A stretch of DNA of 64,000 nt from contig CAYMKU010000003.1 in NCBI GenBank assembly GCA_964391015.1, forward strand, positions 113,794-177,793. The letters are read 5' to 3'. Below, in pieces: positions 1 to 8,595 of this stretch. Under the pieces are notes generated by a model. That model was not told the DNA's origin. It was given only the letters and a program-made list of their open reading frames with translations, and ran no database searches. Position numbers and translations under genes: made by a program. This DNA comes from XYD12-FULL-36-8 sp964391015. GTDB taxonomy: Bacteria; Bacteroidota; Ignavibacteria; Ignavibacteriales; Ignavibacteriaceae. Each line of letters starts with the position of its first letter. Position 1 is the first letter of the stretch.

Positions 1-1061
1 GCGCAAAAATGTGGTCTTATTGGCATGCTAAAGCGTTTGGGATGCAAATATCCGGTTATTCAGGTCCTGAAACAGGAGTAAAAGACAGAGTATCTTTTTA
101 TCTAACTAAAAACAATTTGAGGTTTGTTGTAACATCAGCTATTAAGCCCACTAATTATGATGTATCTTATTTTACACAAAAACATGGTGATGGAGTTAAA
201 AGGTGGTCGCTGAAGGTAAAAAATGTTAAGCTTGCTTTTGATTTGGCAGTAAAGAACGGTGGAATTCCAATTAGGAATCCAAAGAAATATGAAGACGAAC
301 ATGGATACATTGAAGAAGCAGCAATAAAATTATATGATGATGCTGAAATAGTTTTTGTGAATAGAGATGACTATAACGGCATTTTTAAACCAGGCTTTGG
401 AAAACCAATTCAAAACATACAGATAAAATCAGAAGATACTGGAATTATTGAGGTCGATCATATCGTTGGTAATGTAAGAATAAATGAAATGAATATCTGG
501 GAAAATTATTTCAATAAAACATTGAATTTTGAGACATTTATAGAATTTGGTGCTGGTGATATTTCAACTCAATATTCGGCACTTCTTTCAAAAGTTGTCC
601 GCTCGCGTGAAGGTGTGATGGTGAAAAACCCTATCAATGAACCTTATGAAGGACTTAAAAAATCACAGATAGAAGAATATATTGATGAGTATTTTGGATC
701 AGGAATTCAGCATGTTGCTATAACTACGGATAACATTATTGCAACAATAAAAGCAATGAGAGAAAATGGGGTTGAATTTTTAACAGTTCCAAATACATAT
801 TATGATCTACTAAAGGAGCGAGGATTTAAGGTAGCAGAAAATATTGAAGACCTACGAAAATATGGAATCCTTTGCGATACCGAAGGTAAGGGTTACCTTC
901 TTCAGCTTTTTACAAAACCAATTGGTGATCGTCCTACATTTTTTTATGAGATCATTCAGCGAAGAAATGGTGCAGAAGGATTTGGACAGGGTAACTTTCA
1001 ATCATTATTTGAATCAATCGAAAGAGATCAGCAATTAAGAGGGAATTTCGATAGAGATTAA
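1..1061 (+). CDS. hppD: 4-hydroxyphenylpyruvate dioxygenase, 5'-truncated by the window
   Basis: This enzyme would convert 4-hydroxyphenylpyruvate to homogentisate with O2 and Fe(II), the second step of tyrosine breakdown. The frame is open to the window edge: codons for A-K precede the first ATG at 9, and that ATG falls inside the usual N-terminal motif (AKMWSYWHAKAFG), so the true start lies upstream. The three iron ligands are visible, counted from the ATG at 9: H151 in EVDHIVGN, H235 in GIQHVAITTDN and E314 in FFYEIIQRRNG. The two-barrel vicinal-oxygen-chelate layout and the C-terminal GFGQGNFQSLFESIE are typical of the family. It is the first visible gene of a tyrosine catabolism operon. 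Only the extreme N-terminus is missing. I am very sure of the family. Confidence 0.95.
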   Translation, partial: AKMWSYWHAKAFGMQISGYSGPETGVKDRVSFYLTKNNLRFVVTSAIKPTNYDVSYFTQKHGDGVKRWSLKVKNVKLAFDLAVKNGGIPIRNPKKYEDEHGYIEEAAIKLYDDAEIVFVNRDDYNGIFKPGFGKPIQNIQIKSEDTGIIEVDHIVGNVRINEMNIWENYFNKTLNFETFIEFGAGDISTQYSALLSKVVRSREGVMVKNPINEPYEGLKKSQIEEYIDEYFGSGIQHVAITTDNIIATIKAMRENGVEFLTVPNTYYDLLKERGFKVAENIEDLRKYGILCDTEGKGYLLQLFTKPIGDRPTFFYEIIQRRNGAEGFGQGNFQSLFESIERDQQLRGNFDRD

Positions 1062-1099
1062 ATTAGCAAAACATAATTGAAACATTATAGAGGTTCTAA

Positions 1100-2263
1100 A
1101 TGCCATATTATGTAAAAGTTGGAAAAGTTCCACCTAAACGGCACACGACATTTTTTAAAGAAGATGGAAAATCTCTTTACCGTGAGGAACTGTTCGGGAC
1201 GAAGGGTTTTTCTGGTATCTATTCGAACAAATATCATTTGTATCTGCCGCCTCAAGTTGATAGTATAAAAGAACGAAAATTTGGGACTTCAATGGATTGG
1301 TTAGATGCCCCATTAAAGTACTATCATTTTATAACGGGCAACAAACCAAGTGAAGGCAATTTCCTTACCTCAAGAAATATATTTCTTAAGAATGATCATT
1401 GTACAATTGCAACTGCAGTTGTTACTGAAGATACAGATTTATTTTATAGGAATAGCTACGCTCATGAGATCGTGTTTATTCACCATGGGGAAGGTGCGAT
1501 GCTTTCAGAATATGGTAAACTTTCATTCGAGCAATGGGATTACATAGTAATTCCAAAGGGAACAACTTATCAACTAAAATTTAAGAATTTCGAAAAAGTG
1601 AAAATCCTTATTATTGAATCTGATACTCCATATGATATTCCAAAACATTTTAGAAATGAATATGGACAATTAACTGAAGAAGCTCCATACTATGAAAGAG
1701 ATTTTAAAACTCCAATGTTTATGGAGCCAATTGATAAAGTTGGCACATTTCCTTTAATATTAAAAGTTGCAAATAGATATTTTGAATATTCTCTTCCTCA
1801 TCATCCATTTGATGTAGTTGGGTGGGATGGATTTCTTTATCCGTACACATTTAACTTGAAGGAGTACTCCCCAAAAGTAGGGAAGATTCACTTACCACCG
1901 CCAACTCATCTCATGTTTGTTACTGAACATTTTGTTATTTGTAATTTTGTTCCACGGCTTTTTGATTTTCATCCGGATGCAATTCCTGCTCCGTACTTCC
2001 ACTCAAATGTAGATAGCGATGAGGTTCTATATTATGTTCATGGTGATTTTATGTCGCGAACTGGCGTAACTGAAGGATCAATTACGCTTCATCCAATGGG
2101 AATTCCACATGGACCGCAGCCAGGAAAAACAGAAGCATCAATTGGTAAAAAGGATACAGAAGAGTATGCAATTATGATTGACACTTTCACTCCTTTGAAA
2201 GTGACGATGAATGTAAAAGAAACTATGGTGGATGATTATGAACGTTCTTGGGTTGTAGAATAG
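1100..2263 (+). CDS. hmgA: homogentisate 1,2-dioxygenase
   Basis: This enzyme opens the homogentisate ring with O2 to give maleylacetoacetate. At 387 residues it belongs to the shorter bacterial form of this bicupin family. The iron site is recognisable: H301 in PYFHSNVDSDE, the acidic ligand at D307 or E308, and H337 in HPMGIPHGPQPG. The 36-residue spacing between the two histidines equals that in the human enzyme (H335 and H371). The gene follows HPPD by 38 bp and a GAGG sequence precedes its ATG, which fits one transcript. The only uncertainty is which neighbouring acidic residue binds iron, because the local sequence is shifted by one relative to the human motif. Confidence 0.93.
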   Translation: MPYYVKVGKVPPKRHTTFFKEDGKSLYREELFGTKGFSGIYSNKYHLYLPPQVDSIKERKFGTSMDWLDAPLKYYHFITGNKPSEGNFLTSRNIFLKNDHCTIATAVVTEDTDLFYRNSYAHEIVFIHHGEGAMLSEYGKLSFEQWDYIVIPKGTTYQLKFKNFEKVKILIIESDTPYDIPKHFRNEYGQLTEEAPYYERDFKTPMFMEPIDKVGTFPLILKVANRYFEYSLPHHPFDVVGWDGFLYPYTFNLKEYSPKVGKIHLPPPTHLMFVTEHFVICNFVPRLFDFHPDAIPAPYFHSNVDSDEVLYYVHGDFMSRTGVTEGSITLHPMGIPHGPQPGKTEASIGKKDTEEYAIMIDTFTPLKVTMNVKETMVDDYERSWVVE

Positions 2264-2297
2264 TTTATCATTTTTTCAATAGGCATTAAAATTTGAA

Positions 2298-3320
2298 ATG
2301 AATTTAGTTTCTTTCTTAAATAGAAATTCTAAAGAACGAGTTGGAATTTATCACGAAGATAAAATTTATGACCTAAAGCAATCTGGAAGCATTTTCAATA
2401 TAAAGCTTCCTTCTAAAATGAACAAACTTCTTAACAAATGGGATGAATGTTACCCATTGCTTCAAAAATTATATAGTGAGATTGAAAAAAATAATATTGA
2501 AGCGTCAATTCAAATTTCAGATGTGAAACTGCTTTCTCCAGTACCTCATCCTACCTCGTGTCGTGATGGATATGCTTTTAGACAGCATGTCGAAGCTGCT
2601 CGTCGGAATCGTGGTGTTGAAATGATTCCAGAATTCGATCAATATCCTGTTTTTTATTTCACCAATCATAATGCTGTTTATGGCCCAGGAGAAATTATAG
2701 TTGAAGAGGATCATTTAAAAAACCTTGACTTCGAATTAGAAAGTGCAGTTGTTATTAGCAGAAGGGGGAAAAATATTCCTGCAGAAAAAGCTGATGAATA
2801 TATTGCTGGTTACATGGTTATGAATGATTTCTCTGCGCGTGTTCTTCAGATGGAAGAAATGAAACTCAACCTTGGTCCCGCTAAGGGAAAAGATTTTGCC
2901 ACTGCTTTCGGTCCCTGGTTGGTTACAATTGATGGTCTGGAAAAATACAGGCTCTTTTCTGCTTCTGGAAATAGATACAATTTACCAATGACGGCAACAC
3001 ATAACGGCAAAATTGTTTCGAATGGAAATATGAAAGATATGAATTGGACGTTCGCAGAGTTGATTGAACGTGCATCTTACGGTGTTGAAATTTTTCCAGG
3101 AGATATTATTGGCTCTGGAACTGTTGGAACAGGCTGCTATCTTGAATTAAATGGAACATGGGCATTAGAAGCAAAAGCTAAGGGTGAAAAATTCTCTCCA
3201 ATATGGTTGATGGATGGTGATACAATAGTATTAGAAATTACCGGTTTGGGAAAGCTCGAAAACAAAGTCGTGAAATCCACTGAATCAAATTCAATTTTGT
3301 TAAAGAAAAAAAATATCTAG
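2298..3320 (+). CDS. fahA: fumarylacetoacetate hydrolase family protein (fumarylacetoacetase)
   Basis: This is the predicted last enzyme of the homogentisate pathway, splitting fumarylacetoacetate into fumarate and acetoacetate. The 340-residue protein has an N-terminal SH3-like part (about 1-75) and a FAH catalytic fold. Family features include RDGYAFRQHVEAARRNRG (about 90-107), the acidic metal-binding stretch LDFELESAVV, MNDFSARVLQ and GSGTVGTGCYLE near the C-terminus. It sits 34 bp after hmgA and one base before the flavin-reductase-like gene. No maleylacetoacetate isomerase is encoded here, so isomerisation is either encoded elsewhere or non-enzymatic. The FAH family also contains other hydrolases, but the operon makes fumarylacetoacetase by far the best call. 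Confidence 0.88.
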   Translation: MNLVSFLNRNSKERVGIYHEDKIYDLKQSGSIFNIKLPSKMNKLLNKWDECYPLLQKLYSEIEKNNIEASIQISDVKLLSPVPHPTSCRDGYAFRQHVEAARRNRGVEMIPEFDQYPVFYFTNHNAVYGPGEIIVEEDHLKNLDFELESAVVISRRGKNIPAEKADEYIAGYMVMNDFSARVLQMEEMKLNLGPAKGKDFATAFGPWLVTIDGLEKYRLFSASGNRYNLPMTATHNGKIVSNGNMKDMNWTFAELIERASYGVEIFPGDIIGSGTVGTGCYLELNGTWALEAKAKGEKFSPIWLMDGDTIVLEITGLGKLENKVVKSTESNSILLKKKNI

Positions 3321-3321
3321 T

Positions 3322-4305
3322 ATGTTCCATTATGAACCGAAAGATTTAAGTGTTCCTGAAGTTCACAAATTACTTTTGGGTGGAGTGGCTCCTCGTCCAA
3401 TAGCTTTAGTATCTACCATTTCAAAAAGCGGAATTCATAATCTCAGCCCCTTTTCCTTCTATAACGCATTCGGTGCTAACCCTCCAATTATTGCATTTTC
3501 TCCAGCAAGAAGAGGAAGAGATAATACTTTGAAAGATACCTACAATAATCTTAAAGAAACCCTTGAATGTGTAGTTCAAGCTGTTACCTATGATATGGTT
3601 GAACAAATAAATTTAGCATCAGTTGAGTATCCTCCCGAAATTGATGAATTCCAAAAAAGTGGACTCACACCTATTGATTCTGACTTAATAAAACCAAAAC
3701 GTGTTAAAGAATCGCCTTATCAAATGGAGTGCAAATTAAAAGATATTTTTAGCTATGGTGAAAGCGGTTCTTCCGCAAACATTGCTGTTTGTGAGGTTGT
3801 TAAGTTCCATATCGCTGAAGATATTTTTAGAGACGGGATTATTCATCCTGATTTGATTAATCTTGTTGCAAGAATGTCAGGTGATTTTTACACAAAAGCA
3901 TTTGGTAAATCCATCTTTGTTGTTGGAAAACCAACAAAAAAAACTGCAATTGGTTTTGAACAGCTTCCAGATTTTATGAAACAGTCAACAATTTTTTCAG
4001 CAAACAACCTTGGGAAATTTGCCAATGTTGAAAAAATTCCTACTAAAGAAGAAGTGAAAGATTTCATTAATTCAATTGAACTCCAAAATTGCCAGGATAT
4101 AGAAATTTCTAGGGAAGCTGTAAGAAAATCTGAACAGGACATGGATTATAAAAAGATGCTGAAAATCATAATTTCATTGAATGATTTGAATGATGAAGAA
4201 TTGCATCGGGAATTGGAGTTATGTGCTAAAGTTGCATTAGAATGTGGTGATACAGCATTTGCCTGGAAACTTGCACTTTATTCACACAAACAATATTTCT
4301 TCTAA
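3322..4305 (+). CDS. flavin reductase-like FMN-binding protein in the tyrosine operon
   Basis: The first two thirds (about residues 1-215) match the flavoredoxin/flavin-reductase FMN-binding split-barrel family: GGVAPRPIALVSTISKSG, NLSPFSFYNAFGANPPI, and an IAVCEVVKFHI strand. Its substrate is unknown. Such proteins use FMN and can reduce flavin or act as oxygenase partners. Residues about 225-327 form an acidic, probably helical extension not needed for the fold, with LNDLNDEELHRELELC and a final CGDTAFAWKLALYSH segment. The gene starts one base after fahA and is followed 21 bp later by acetoacetyl-CoA synthetase, so it is very likely co-transcribed with homogentisate catabolism. The specific function is unassigned. 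Confidence 0.8.
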   Translation: MFHYEPKDLSVPEVHKLLLGGVAPRPIALVSTISKSGIHNLSPFSFYNAFGANPPIIAFSPARRGRDNTLKDTYNNLKETLECVVQAVTYDMVEQINLASVEYPPEIDEFQKSGLTPIDSDLIKPKRVKESPYQMECKLKDIFSYGESGSSANIAVCEVVKFHIAEDIFRDGIIHPDLINLVARMSGDFYTKAFGKSIFVVGKPTKKTAIGFEQLPDFMKQSTIFSANNLGKFANVEKIPTKEEVKDFINSIELQNCQDIEISREAVRKSEQDMDYKKMLKIIISLNDLNDEELHRELELCAKVALECGDTAFAWKLALYSHKQYFF

Positions 4306-4326
4306 GTTCACACCTAATAAAAGCTA

Positions 4327-6285
4327 ATGTCCACAAAAAGACCACTTTGGATACCGTCTGAGGGGAGAATCCTTAATTCGAATATGTTATCATTTATAAA
4401 TTTTGTTAATGCAAACCATGAAAAAAATATTGCCAATTGTGAGGATTTATATAATTGGTCAATAAATGATATTTCTAATTTCTGGAAATCTCTTTGGGAA
4501 TTTGGCAACATTAAATACTCAAAGAATTATACAGATATAATACTCTCAAATTCGATGATTGATACAAAGTGGTTCCCTGGAGCGAAGTTGAACTTTGCTG
4601 AGAATTTATTGAGATATAAAGATTCTAAAACCGCCTTAATAGGTGTGAAAGAAAACTCTTCCATTGTAAAGCTAACGTATGAAGAATTGTACAATCAGGT
4701 TGCTGCATGTGCAAAATTCCTAAGGAGCTTAGGTGTAAAAAAAGGTGATTGTGTAGCAGCATTTATCACAAATATACCTGAAGCAGTGATTGGAATGTTG
4801 GCAACAACAAGTATAGGAGCAATCTGGACATCGTGCTCCCCAGATTTTGGGATTCAAGGAGTTATTGATCGCTTTGGACAAATTAAACCTAAAATATTAT
4901 TTGGTGTAACAAGCTACTTGTATAATGGGAAAGTGATTGATTGCAGAGAAAAGCTTAAAAACATAAGTCAAGCAATTCCGGAAATAGAAAACATAGTTTT
5001 AATAGAAGGGATTTTTGAGCAATCTTTTAATAGAAATAATTCATATAACTTTTTACAATATAATGAAATAAATCAACATACCTCAAGTTTAATTGAGTTT
5101 GAACAAGTTGATTTCGATCACCCAGTTTATATCATGTACTCGTCAGGGACTACTGGTAAACCAAAGTGCATTGTACATGGAACTGGAGGGACTCTGCTTC
5201 AGCACTACAAGGAATTGTACTTGCACACAGATTTGAAGCGTGATGATGTGATTACATTTTATACTACCTGCGGCTGGATGATGTGGAACTGGCTAGTAAG
5301 CTCCCTGCAAGTGGGAGCAAGTGTGTTGTTGTATGATGGTAGTCCTACTTATCCTAATATCTCAAAACTCTGGGATTTAATTGACGAGCACAATATTTCG
5401 ATTTTTGGTACTAGTCCTAAATATATAAGCGTAACCCATGAGAGAAATTATGTTCCTAAAAGTAACAATGAACTTGGAACACTAAAAACAATTCTATCGA
5501 CTGGTTCACCTTTGACGAATGATAATTTTCATTGGGTTTATGAAAATGTAAAAAAGGATGTTTTGTTATCCTCAATTTCTGGAGGAACTGATATAATTTC
5601 CTGCTTTATGCTGGGCAATCCACTTCTACCAGTTTACTCCGAGGAAATTCAATGTCGTGGATTAGGAATGAAGGTGGAGGTTTACAATGAAAATGGGGAA
5701 TCTGTCCAGAATAAAAAGGGCGAATTAGTTTGCACTGCACCCTTTCCATCAATGCCTGTTTATTTTTGGAATGATCCTGAAAAGGAGAAATATAAAGCAG
5801 CATATTTCGAACATTATCCAGGGGTCTGGCGGCATGGTGATTATGTTTTGTTAACTGAAAGAGGAAGTATTATTGTTTATGGAAGATCAGATTCAACTTT
5901 GAATCCCAGCGGAGTTAGAATTGGTACAGCAGAAATTTATAATGTTGTGGAAAAAATGGATGAGGTAGCAGATTCGCTTGTCATTGCGCAAAATTGGAAA
6001 AGTGACGTAAGAATAGTTTTGTTTGTAGTCTTAAAAGATAATGCTGCTTTATCACCTGAGGTAAAAGCTAAGATTGAATCTGAAATAAAGCAAGGATTGA
6101 CTTCAAGGCATGTTCCGGCAAAGATAATTCAGGTTAATGAAATACCCCGGACAATTAATATGAAAAAAGTAGAAATTGCAGTTTCACGGATTATTAATGG
6201 CGATAAAATTGATAATGTTGAAGCTTTAGCAAACCCCAAATCCTTGGAACAATTCAAAAATTTGAGCGAATTACAAACGGATTAG
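4327..6285 (+). CDS. acetoacetyl-CoA synthetase (acetoacetate-CoA ligase)
   Basis: This is an ANL-superfamily AMP-forming ligase that activates acetoacetate with ATP and CoA. At 652 residues it has the normal length. It carries the N-terminal acetyl-CoA-synthetase-like cap (WFPGAKLNFAENLLRY, about 80-95), the P-loop YSSGTTGKPKCIVHG (about 276-290), TTCGWMMWNWLVSSLQVGA, the adenylation segment YGRSDSTLNPSGVRIGTAEIY, and the C-terminal lysine region NMKKVEIAV. The GWMMWN and SGVRIGTAEIY details fit acetoacetyl-CoA synthetases better than acetyl-CoA synthetases. As last gene of the operon it would use the acetoacetate released by fumarylacetoacetase, linking tyrosine degradation to acetyl-CoA. 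Confidence 0.9.
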   Translation: MSTKRPLWIPSEGRILNSNMLSFINFVNANHEKNIANCEDLYNWSINDISNFWKSLWEFGNIKYSKNYTDIILSNSMIDTKWFPGAKLNFAENLLRYKDSKTALIGVKENSSIVKLTYEELYNQVAACAKFLRSLGVKKGDCVAAFITNIPEAVIGMLATTSIGAIWTSCSPDFGIQGVIDRFGQIKPKILFGVTSYLYNGKVIDCREKLKNISQAIPEIENIVLIEGIFEQSFNRNNSYNFLQYNEINQHTSSLIEFEQVDFDHPVYIMYSSGTTGKPKCIVHGTGGTLLQHYKELYLHTDLKRDDVITFYTTCGWMMWNWLVSSLQVGASVLLYDGSPTYPNISKLWDLIDEHNISIFGTSPKYISVTHERNYVPKSNNELGTLKTILSTGSPLTNDNFHWVYENVKKDVLLSSISGGTDIISCFMLGNPLLPVYSEEIQCRGLGMKVEVYNENGESVQNKKGELVCTAPFPSMPVYFWNDPEKEKYKAAYFEHYPGVWRHGDYVLLTERGSIIVYGRSDSTLNPSGVRIGTAEIYNVVEKMDEVADSLVIAQNWKSDVRIVLFVVLKDNAALSPEVKAKIESEIKQGLTSRHVPAKIIQVNEIPRTINMKKVEIAVSRIINGDKIDNVEALANPKSLEQFKNLSELQTD

Positions 6286-6310
6286 ATTTTATTATTTTAA
6301 AAAATTTAAT

Positions 6311-6339
6311 TTGACCAAGTGATCAGGAATTGCTATCAT
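6311..6339 (+). promoter_or_regulatory. sigma70-like promoter upstream of the STAS gene
   Basis: TTGACC at 6311-6316 and TATCAT at 6334-6339 are separated by exactly 17 bp. The start codon of the STAS protein is 28 bp downstream of the -10 box, after an ATGAGGA sequence that can pair with 16S rRNA. Both boxes are near the sigma70 consensus. This is a sequence match; no transcription start is known. Confidence 0.65.
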
Positions 6340-6366
6340 TACACCCGCAAAAAATGAGGATTTATT

Positions 6367-6723
6367 ATGTCTTTTTTGAGTGAAAAAATTGATGATGTAG
6401 TTATAGAAACTGTAGAAATTAGCCGAGCCACTTTCAAAGAAGCAGATAATTTTAAAAAGCTGCTTAATCAAGATATTGACCGTGGTTATTTGAAGATCAT
6501 AATTGACCTTTCAAAATGTGTCTTTATTGATTCAACATTTTTAAGTGCAATTGTTACTGCATTGAAAAGAGTGAGCAAATCAGGTGGAAACTTGAAATTA
6601 GTTGGGGTTCATTCTGAAACTCAGGCATTGCTTGATTTAACAGGTACATCCAAGGTTTTCGAAATTTATGATTCAAAAGACGAAGCAGTAAAAAGCTTTT
6701 CTGTTCAACCGATCATCAACTAA
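6367..6723 (+). CDS. STAS-domain protein, anti-sigma factor antagonist-like
   Basis: This is a 118-residue single STAS domain similar to SpoIIAA/RsbV-type anti-anti-sigma factors, which relay partner-switching signals through phosphorylation of a conserved serine. The diagnostic segment is IIIDLSKCVFIDSTFLSAIV, with D55 and S56 at the expected phosphorylation site, followed by the GGNLKLVGVHSETQALLDLTG strand-helix unit. The gene has its own promoter-like sequence and a GAGG ribosome binding site, and it converges with the thioredoxin-TPR gene 11 bp away. No anti-sigma kinase or phosphatase partner lies next to it, so the regulated sigma factor cannot be named. Other STAS roles, such as outer-membrane lipid transport (MlaB-like), are less likely given the serine motif. 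Confidence 0.82.
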   Translation: MSFLSEKIDDVVIETVEISRATFKEADNFKKLLNQDIDRGYLKIIIDLSKCVFIDSTFLSAIVTALKRVSKSGGNLKLVGVHSETQALLDLTGTSKVFEIYDSKDEAVKSFSVQPIIN

Positions 6724-6734
6724 CAAAAAATTAG

Positions 6735-7547
6735 CTATACATATAAAGCCCGACCAAAATCTCTTCTATAAGCAACAGTAATCTCATTTTCTTCACCTAA
6801 GAATTTGAATATTGCTATACATGCTTTTCGTGCAATGTCATCATTGTAATATCTATCTTCTTTTATGATTTCAATAAACTTTTCCAAGGATAAATCTAAT
6901 TTTGCATTTCTTAAATGATTTACTGCTTCAAGATAAATATCTTTTGTCGGACTGTTTTCAAGGGTTGAATTTTTATTATCGTCAAGTAAATCAATTATGG
7001 TTTTTATTGAATTGATCATTTCGGAATTATCATTTATTTCCTCTATGCTGTTGACCAACTCAGATGTTTTTACCTTATCCTTGAATAACAGAATTTTTGC
7101 TAACAAGAGTTTTGCAGAATTGTTGTGAGGATCTTTGATTAATAGCTTTTCTAATATTTCCTTTGCTTCACTTTCTTTACCTGAGATCAACAAGCTATTG
7201 GCACGCGTTAATAGGTCATGATATTTATTCGGAATATTTTTCTTCAACCATTCTTTAACTGCATTTTCAGGAAGTGCACCAACAAATTCATTAATAACTT
7301 TTCCCATGTGAAATAGTTTTACATTGGGAATACTTCTTATTCCATACTGTGCTGAAATTTCCGGATACTCATCGCTGTTTACTTTTACTAAGTTCCATTC
7401 ACCATTATTTTGGGAAGCAAGTTGTTCCAATACCGGACCAAGTACTCTGCATGGTCCACACCATTCAGCCCAGAAATCAACAAGCACAGGTTTCTTAAAG
7501 CTTGCTTGAATAACGTCAATTGAAAAATCTTTTACTTCGTAATTCAT
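6735..7547 (-). CDS. thioredoxin-TPR protein (YbbN/CnoX-like)
   Basis: The N-terminal thioredoxin fold (residues about 1-105) carries WAEWCGPCR with both redox cysteines, C30 and C33, and the cis-proline loop GIRSIPNVKLF. It is followed by a roughly 150-residue tetratricopeptide-like helical region (ANSLLISGKESEAKEILEKL) and a short C-terminal conserved stretch. This is the layout of YbbN/CnoX co-chaperones, although those often lack a CxxC pair, so here thiol-disulfide activity is plausible. I chose the ATG at 7547: an upstream ATG at 7643 would add 32 residues that overlap the homocysteine methyltransferase gene and match nothing. The gene follows that methyltransferase by 29 bp on the same strand and is probably in its operon. 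Confidence 0.87.
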   Translation of the reverse strand: MNYEVKDFSIDVIQASFKKPVLVDFWAEWCGPCRVLGPVLEQLASQNNGEWNLVKVNSDEYPEISAQYGIRSIPNVKLFHMGKVINEFVGALPENAVKEWLKKNIPNKYHDLLTRANSLLISGKESEAKEILEKLLIKDPHNNSAKLLLAKILLFKDKVKTSELVNSIEEINDNSEMINSIKTIIDLLDDNKNSTLENSPTKDIYLEAVNHLRNAKLDLSLEKFIEIIKEDRYYNDDIARKACIAIFKFLGEENEITVAYRRDFGRALYV

Positions 7548-7576
7548 TGTTTTCTTTTGTTTAAAAATTAGATGTT

Positions 7577-8464
7577 CTAGGAAAGAAAAAGATCCAAAAC
7601 CTCTCTCATCTTTTTTATGTGAAGTGGAGTTGTACCGCAGCATCCGCCGAGAATATTCACACCGGACTTTAGAAACGCTAAAACCTTAGGTCCAATCATA
7701 TCCGGGTTTTCTTTGTAATGCAAGTTTCCATCAACAAGTTCAGGGATTCCAGCGTTTGATTGTGCAAGGATTGGTTTGTTAGAGAGTTTTCTCATTTCAC
7801 TTATAACTTGTATCATCTCGTCAAAACCTTTTCCACAATTTGATCCAATAATATCTGCTCCGGCTTTGGTTAATTCACTGACTGCTGTCTGAACATCGAT
7901 TCCCCAAGGAGTTCTTAATCCGCTTTTTCCTAATTCAAATGTCATTGAGGCGGCAATCGGCAGAATAGTATTTTCTTTTGCTGCTTTTACCGCAATAACT
8001 GCTTCTTCAATCGCCATCATAGTTTCAATAAATAAAATATCTACACCACCTTCCTCAAGTATCTTAGCTTGCTCACAGAAAATTTCATAAGCTAAAGTTT
8101 CTGATATGTTTCCCACCGGTTCCAATACCTCGCCTAATGGTCCAATTGATCCTGCGATGAATTTATCCTTTGGGCAAACTGCTTTAGCATTATTTACCGC
8201 TGCGAGGTTTATATCTCGTACTTTATTTTCTAAACCATAAAATTTTAGCCGGAGGCGATTAGCTCCAAATGTATTAGTTTCTACAATATCCGAACCGGCA
8301 TCAAAATAATCCTTGTGAATTGCTTGGATTAAATCTTGGTGAGATAAATTATACTCTTCCGGACAGTCACCAACTTTTAATCCTCTGCGTTGCAATTCTG
8401 TTCCCATTGCACCATCACAAAGTAAAACTTTTTTGGAAGTTAATGTTGATACTATATTATTCAT
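7577..8464 (-). CDS. homocysteine S-methyltransferase domain protein (MetH N-terminal/BHMT-like)
   Basis: This 295-residue protein corresponds to the homocysteine-binding barrel of cobalamin-dependent methionine synthase or betaine-homocysteine methyltransferase, which moves a methyl group to homocysteine. It shows LLCDGAMGTELQRRG at the N-terminus, DIVETNTFGANR, and all three zinc-binding cysteines: C210 in SNCGKG and C275/C276 in GGCCGTTP. There is no attached folate or cobalamin domain, so the methyl group must come from another protein. The next gene upstream in the transcript encodes a corrinoid protein, which is the natural donor. A 131-bp gap holding a dispersed palindrome separates the two genes. 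Confidence 0.88.
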   Translation of the reverse strand: MNNIVSTLTSKKVLLCDGAMGTELQRRGLKVGDCPEEYNLSHQDLIQAIHKDYFDAGSDIVETNTFGANRLRLKFYGLENKVRDINLAAVNNAKAVCPKDKFIAGSIGPLGEVLEPVGNISETLAYEIFCEQAKILEEGGVDILFIETMMAIEEAVIAVKAAKENTILPIAASMTFELGKSGLRTPWGIDVQTAVSELTKAGADIIGSNCGKGFDEMIQVISEMRKLSNKPILAQSNAGIPELVDGNLHYKENPDMIGPKVLAFLKSGVNILGGCCGTTPLHIKKMREVLDLFLS

Positions 8465-8494
8465 AAAATTAATTTTTATAACGAAGTCAATTAT

Positions 8495-8586
8495 ATGTCA
8501 TGCTGAATTTATTTCTCCGAGGAGTCCTTCGGACAGCATCTCAACAATTATCCAGGAAAGATTCCGAAATAAATTCGGAATGACAT
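8495..8586. repeat. dispersed imperfect palindrome, copy 1
   Basis: The ends form an inverted repeat: the left end reads ATGTCATGCTGAATTTATTT and the right end, reverse-complemented, reads ATGTCATTCCGAATTTATTT. Inside is GGAGTCCTTCGGACAGC, which also occurs in related form in the copy at 11383. It lies between the corrinoid-protein and homocysteine methyltransferase genes and has no open frame. Three other copies are in this window. Confidence 0.8.
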
Positions 8587-8595
8587 AACTCTGTG

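Noticed and set aside
7548..7643. N-terminal extension of the thioredoxin-TPR protein
   Set aside because: The extra 32 residues overlap the upstream methyltransferase gene and the next ATG starts exactly at the conserved thioredoxin fold.
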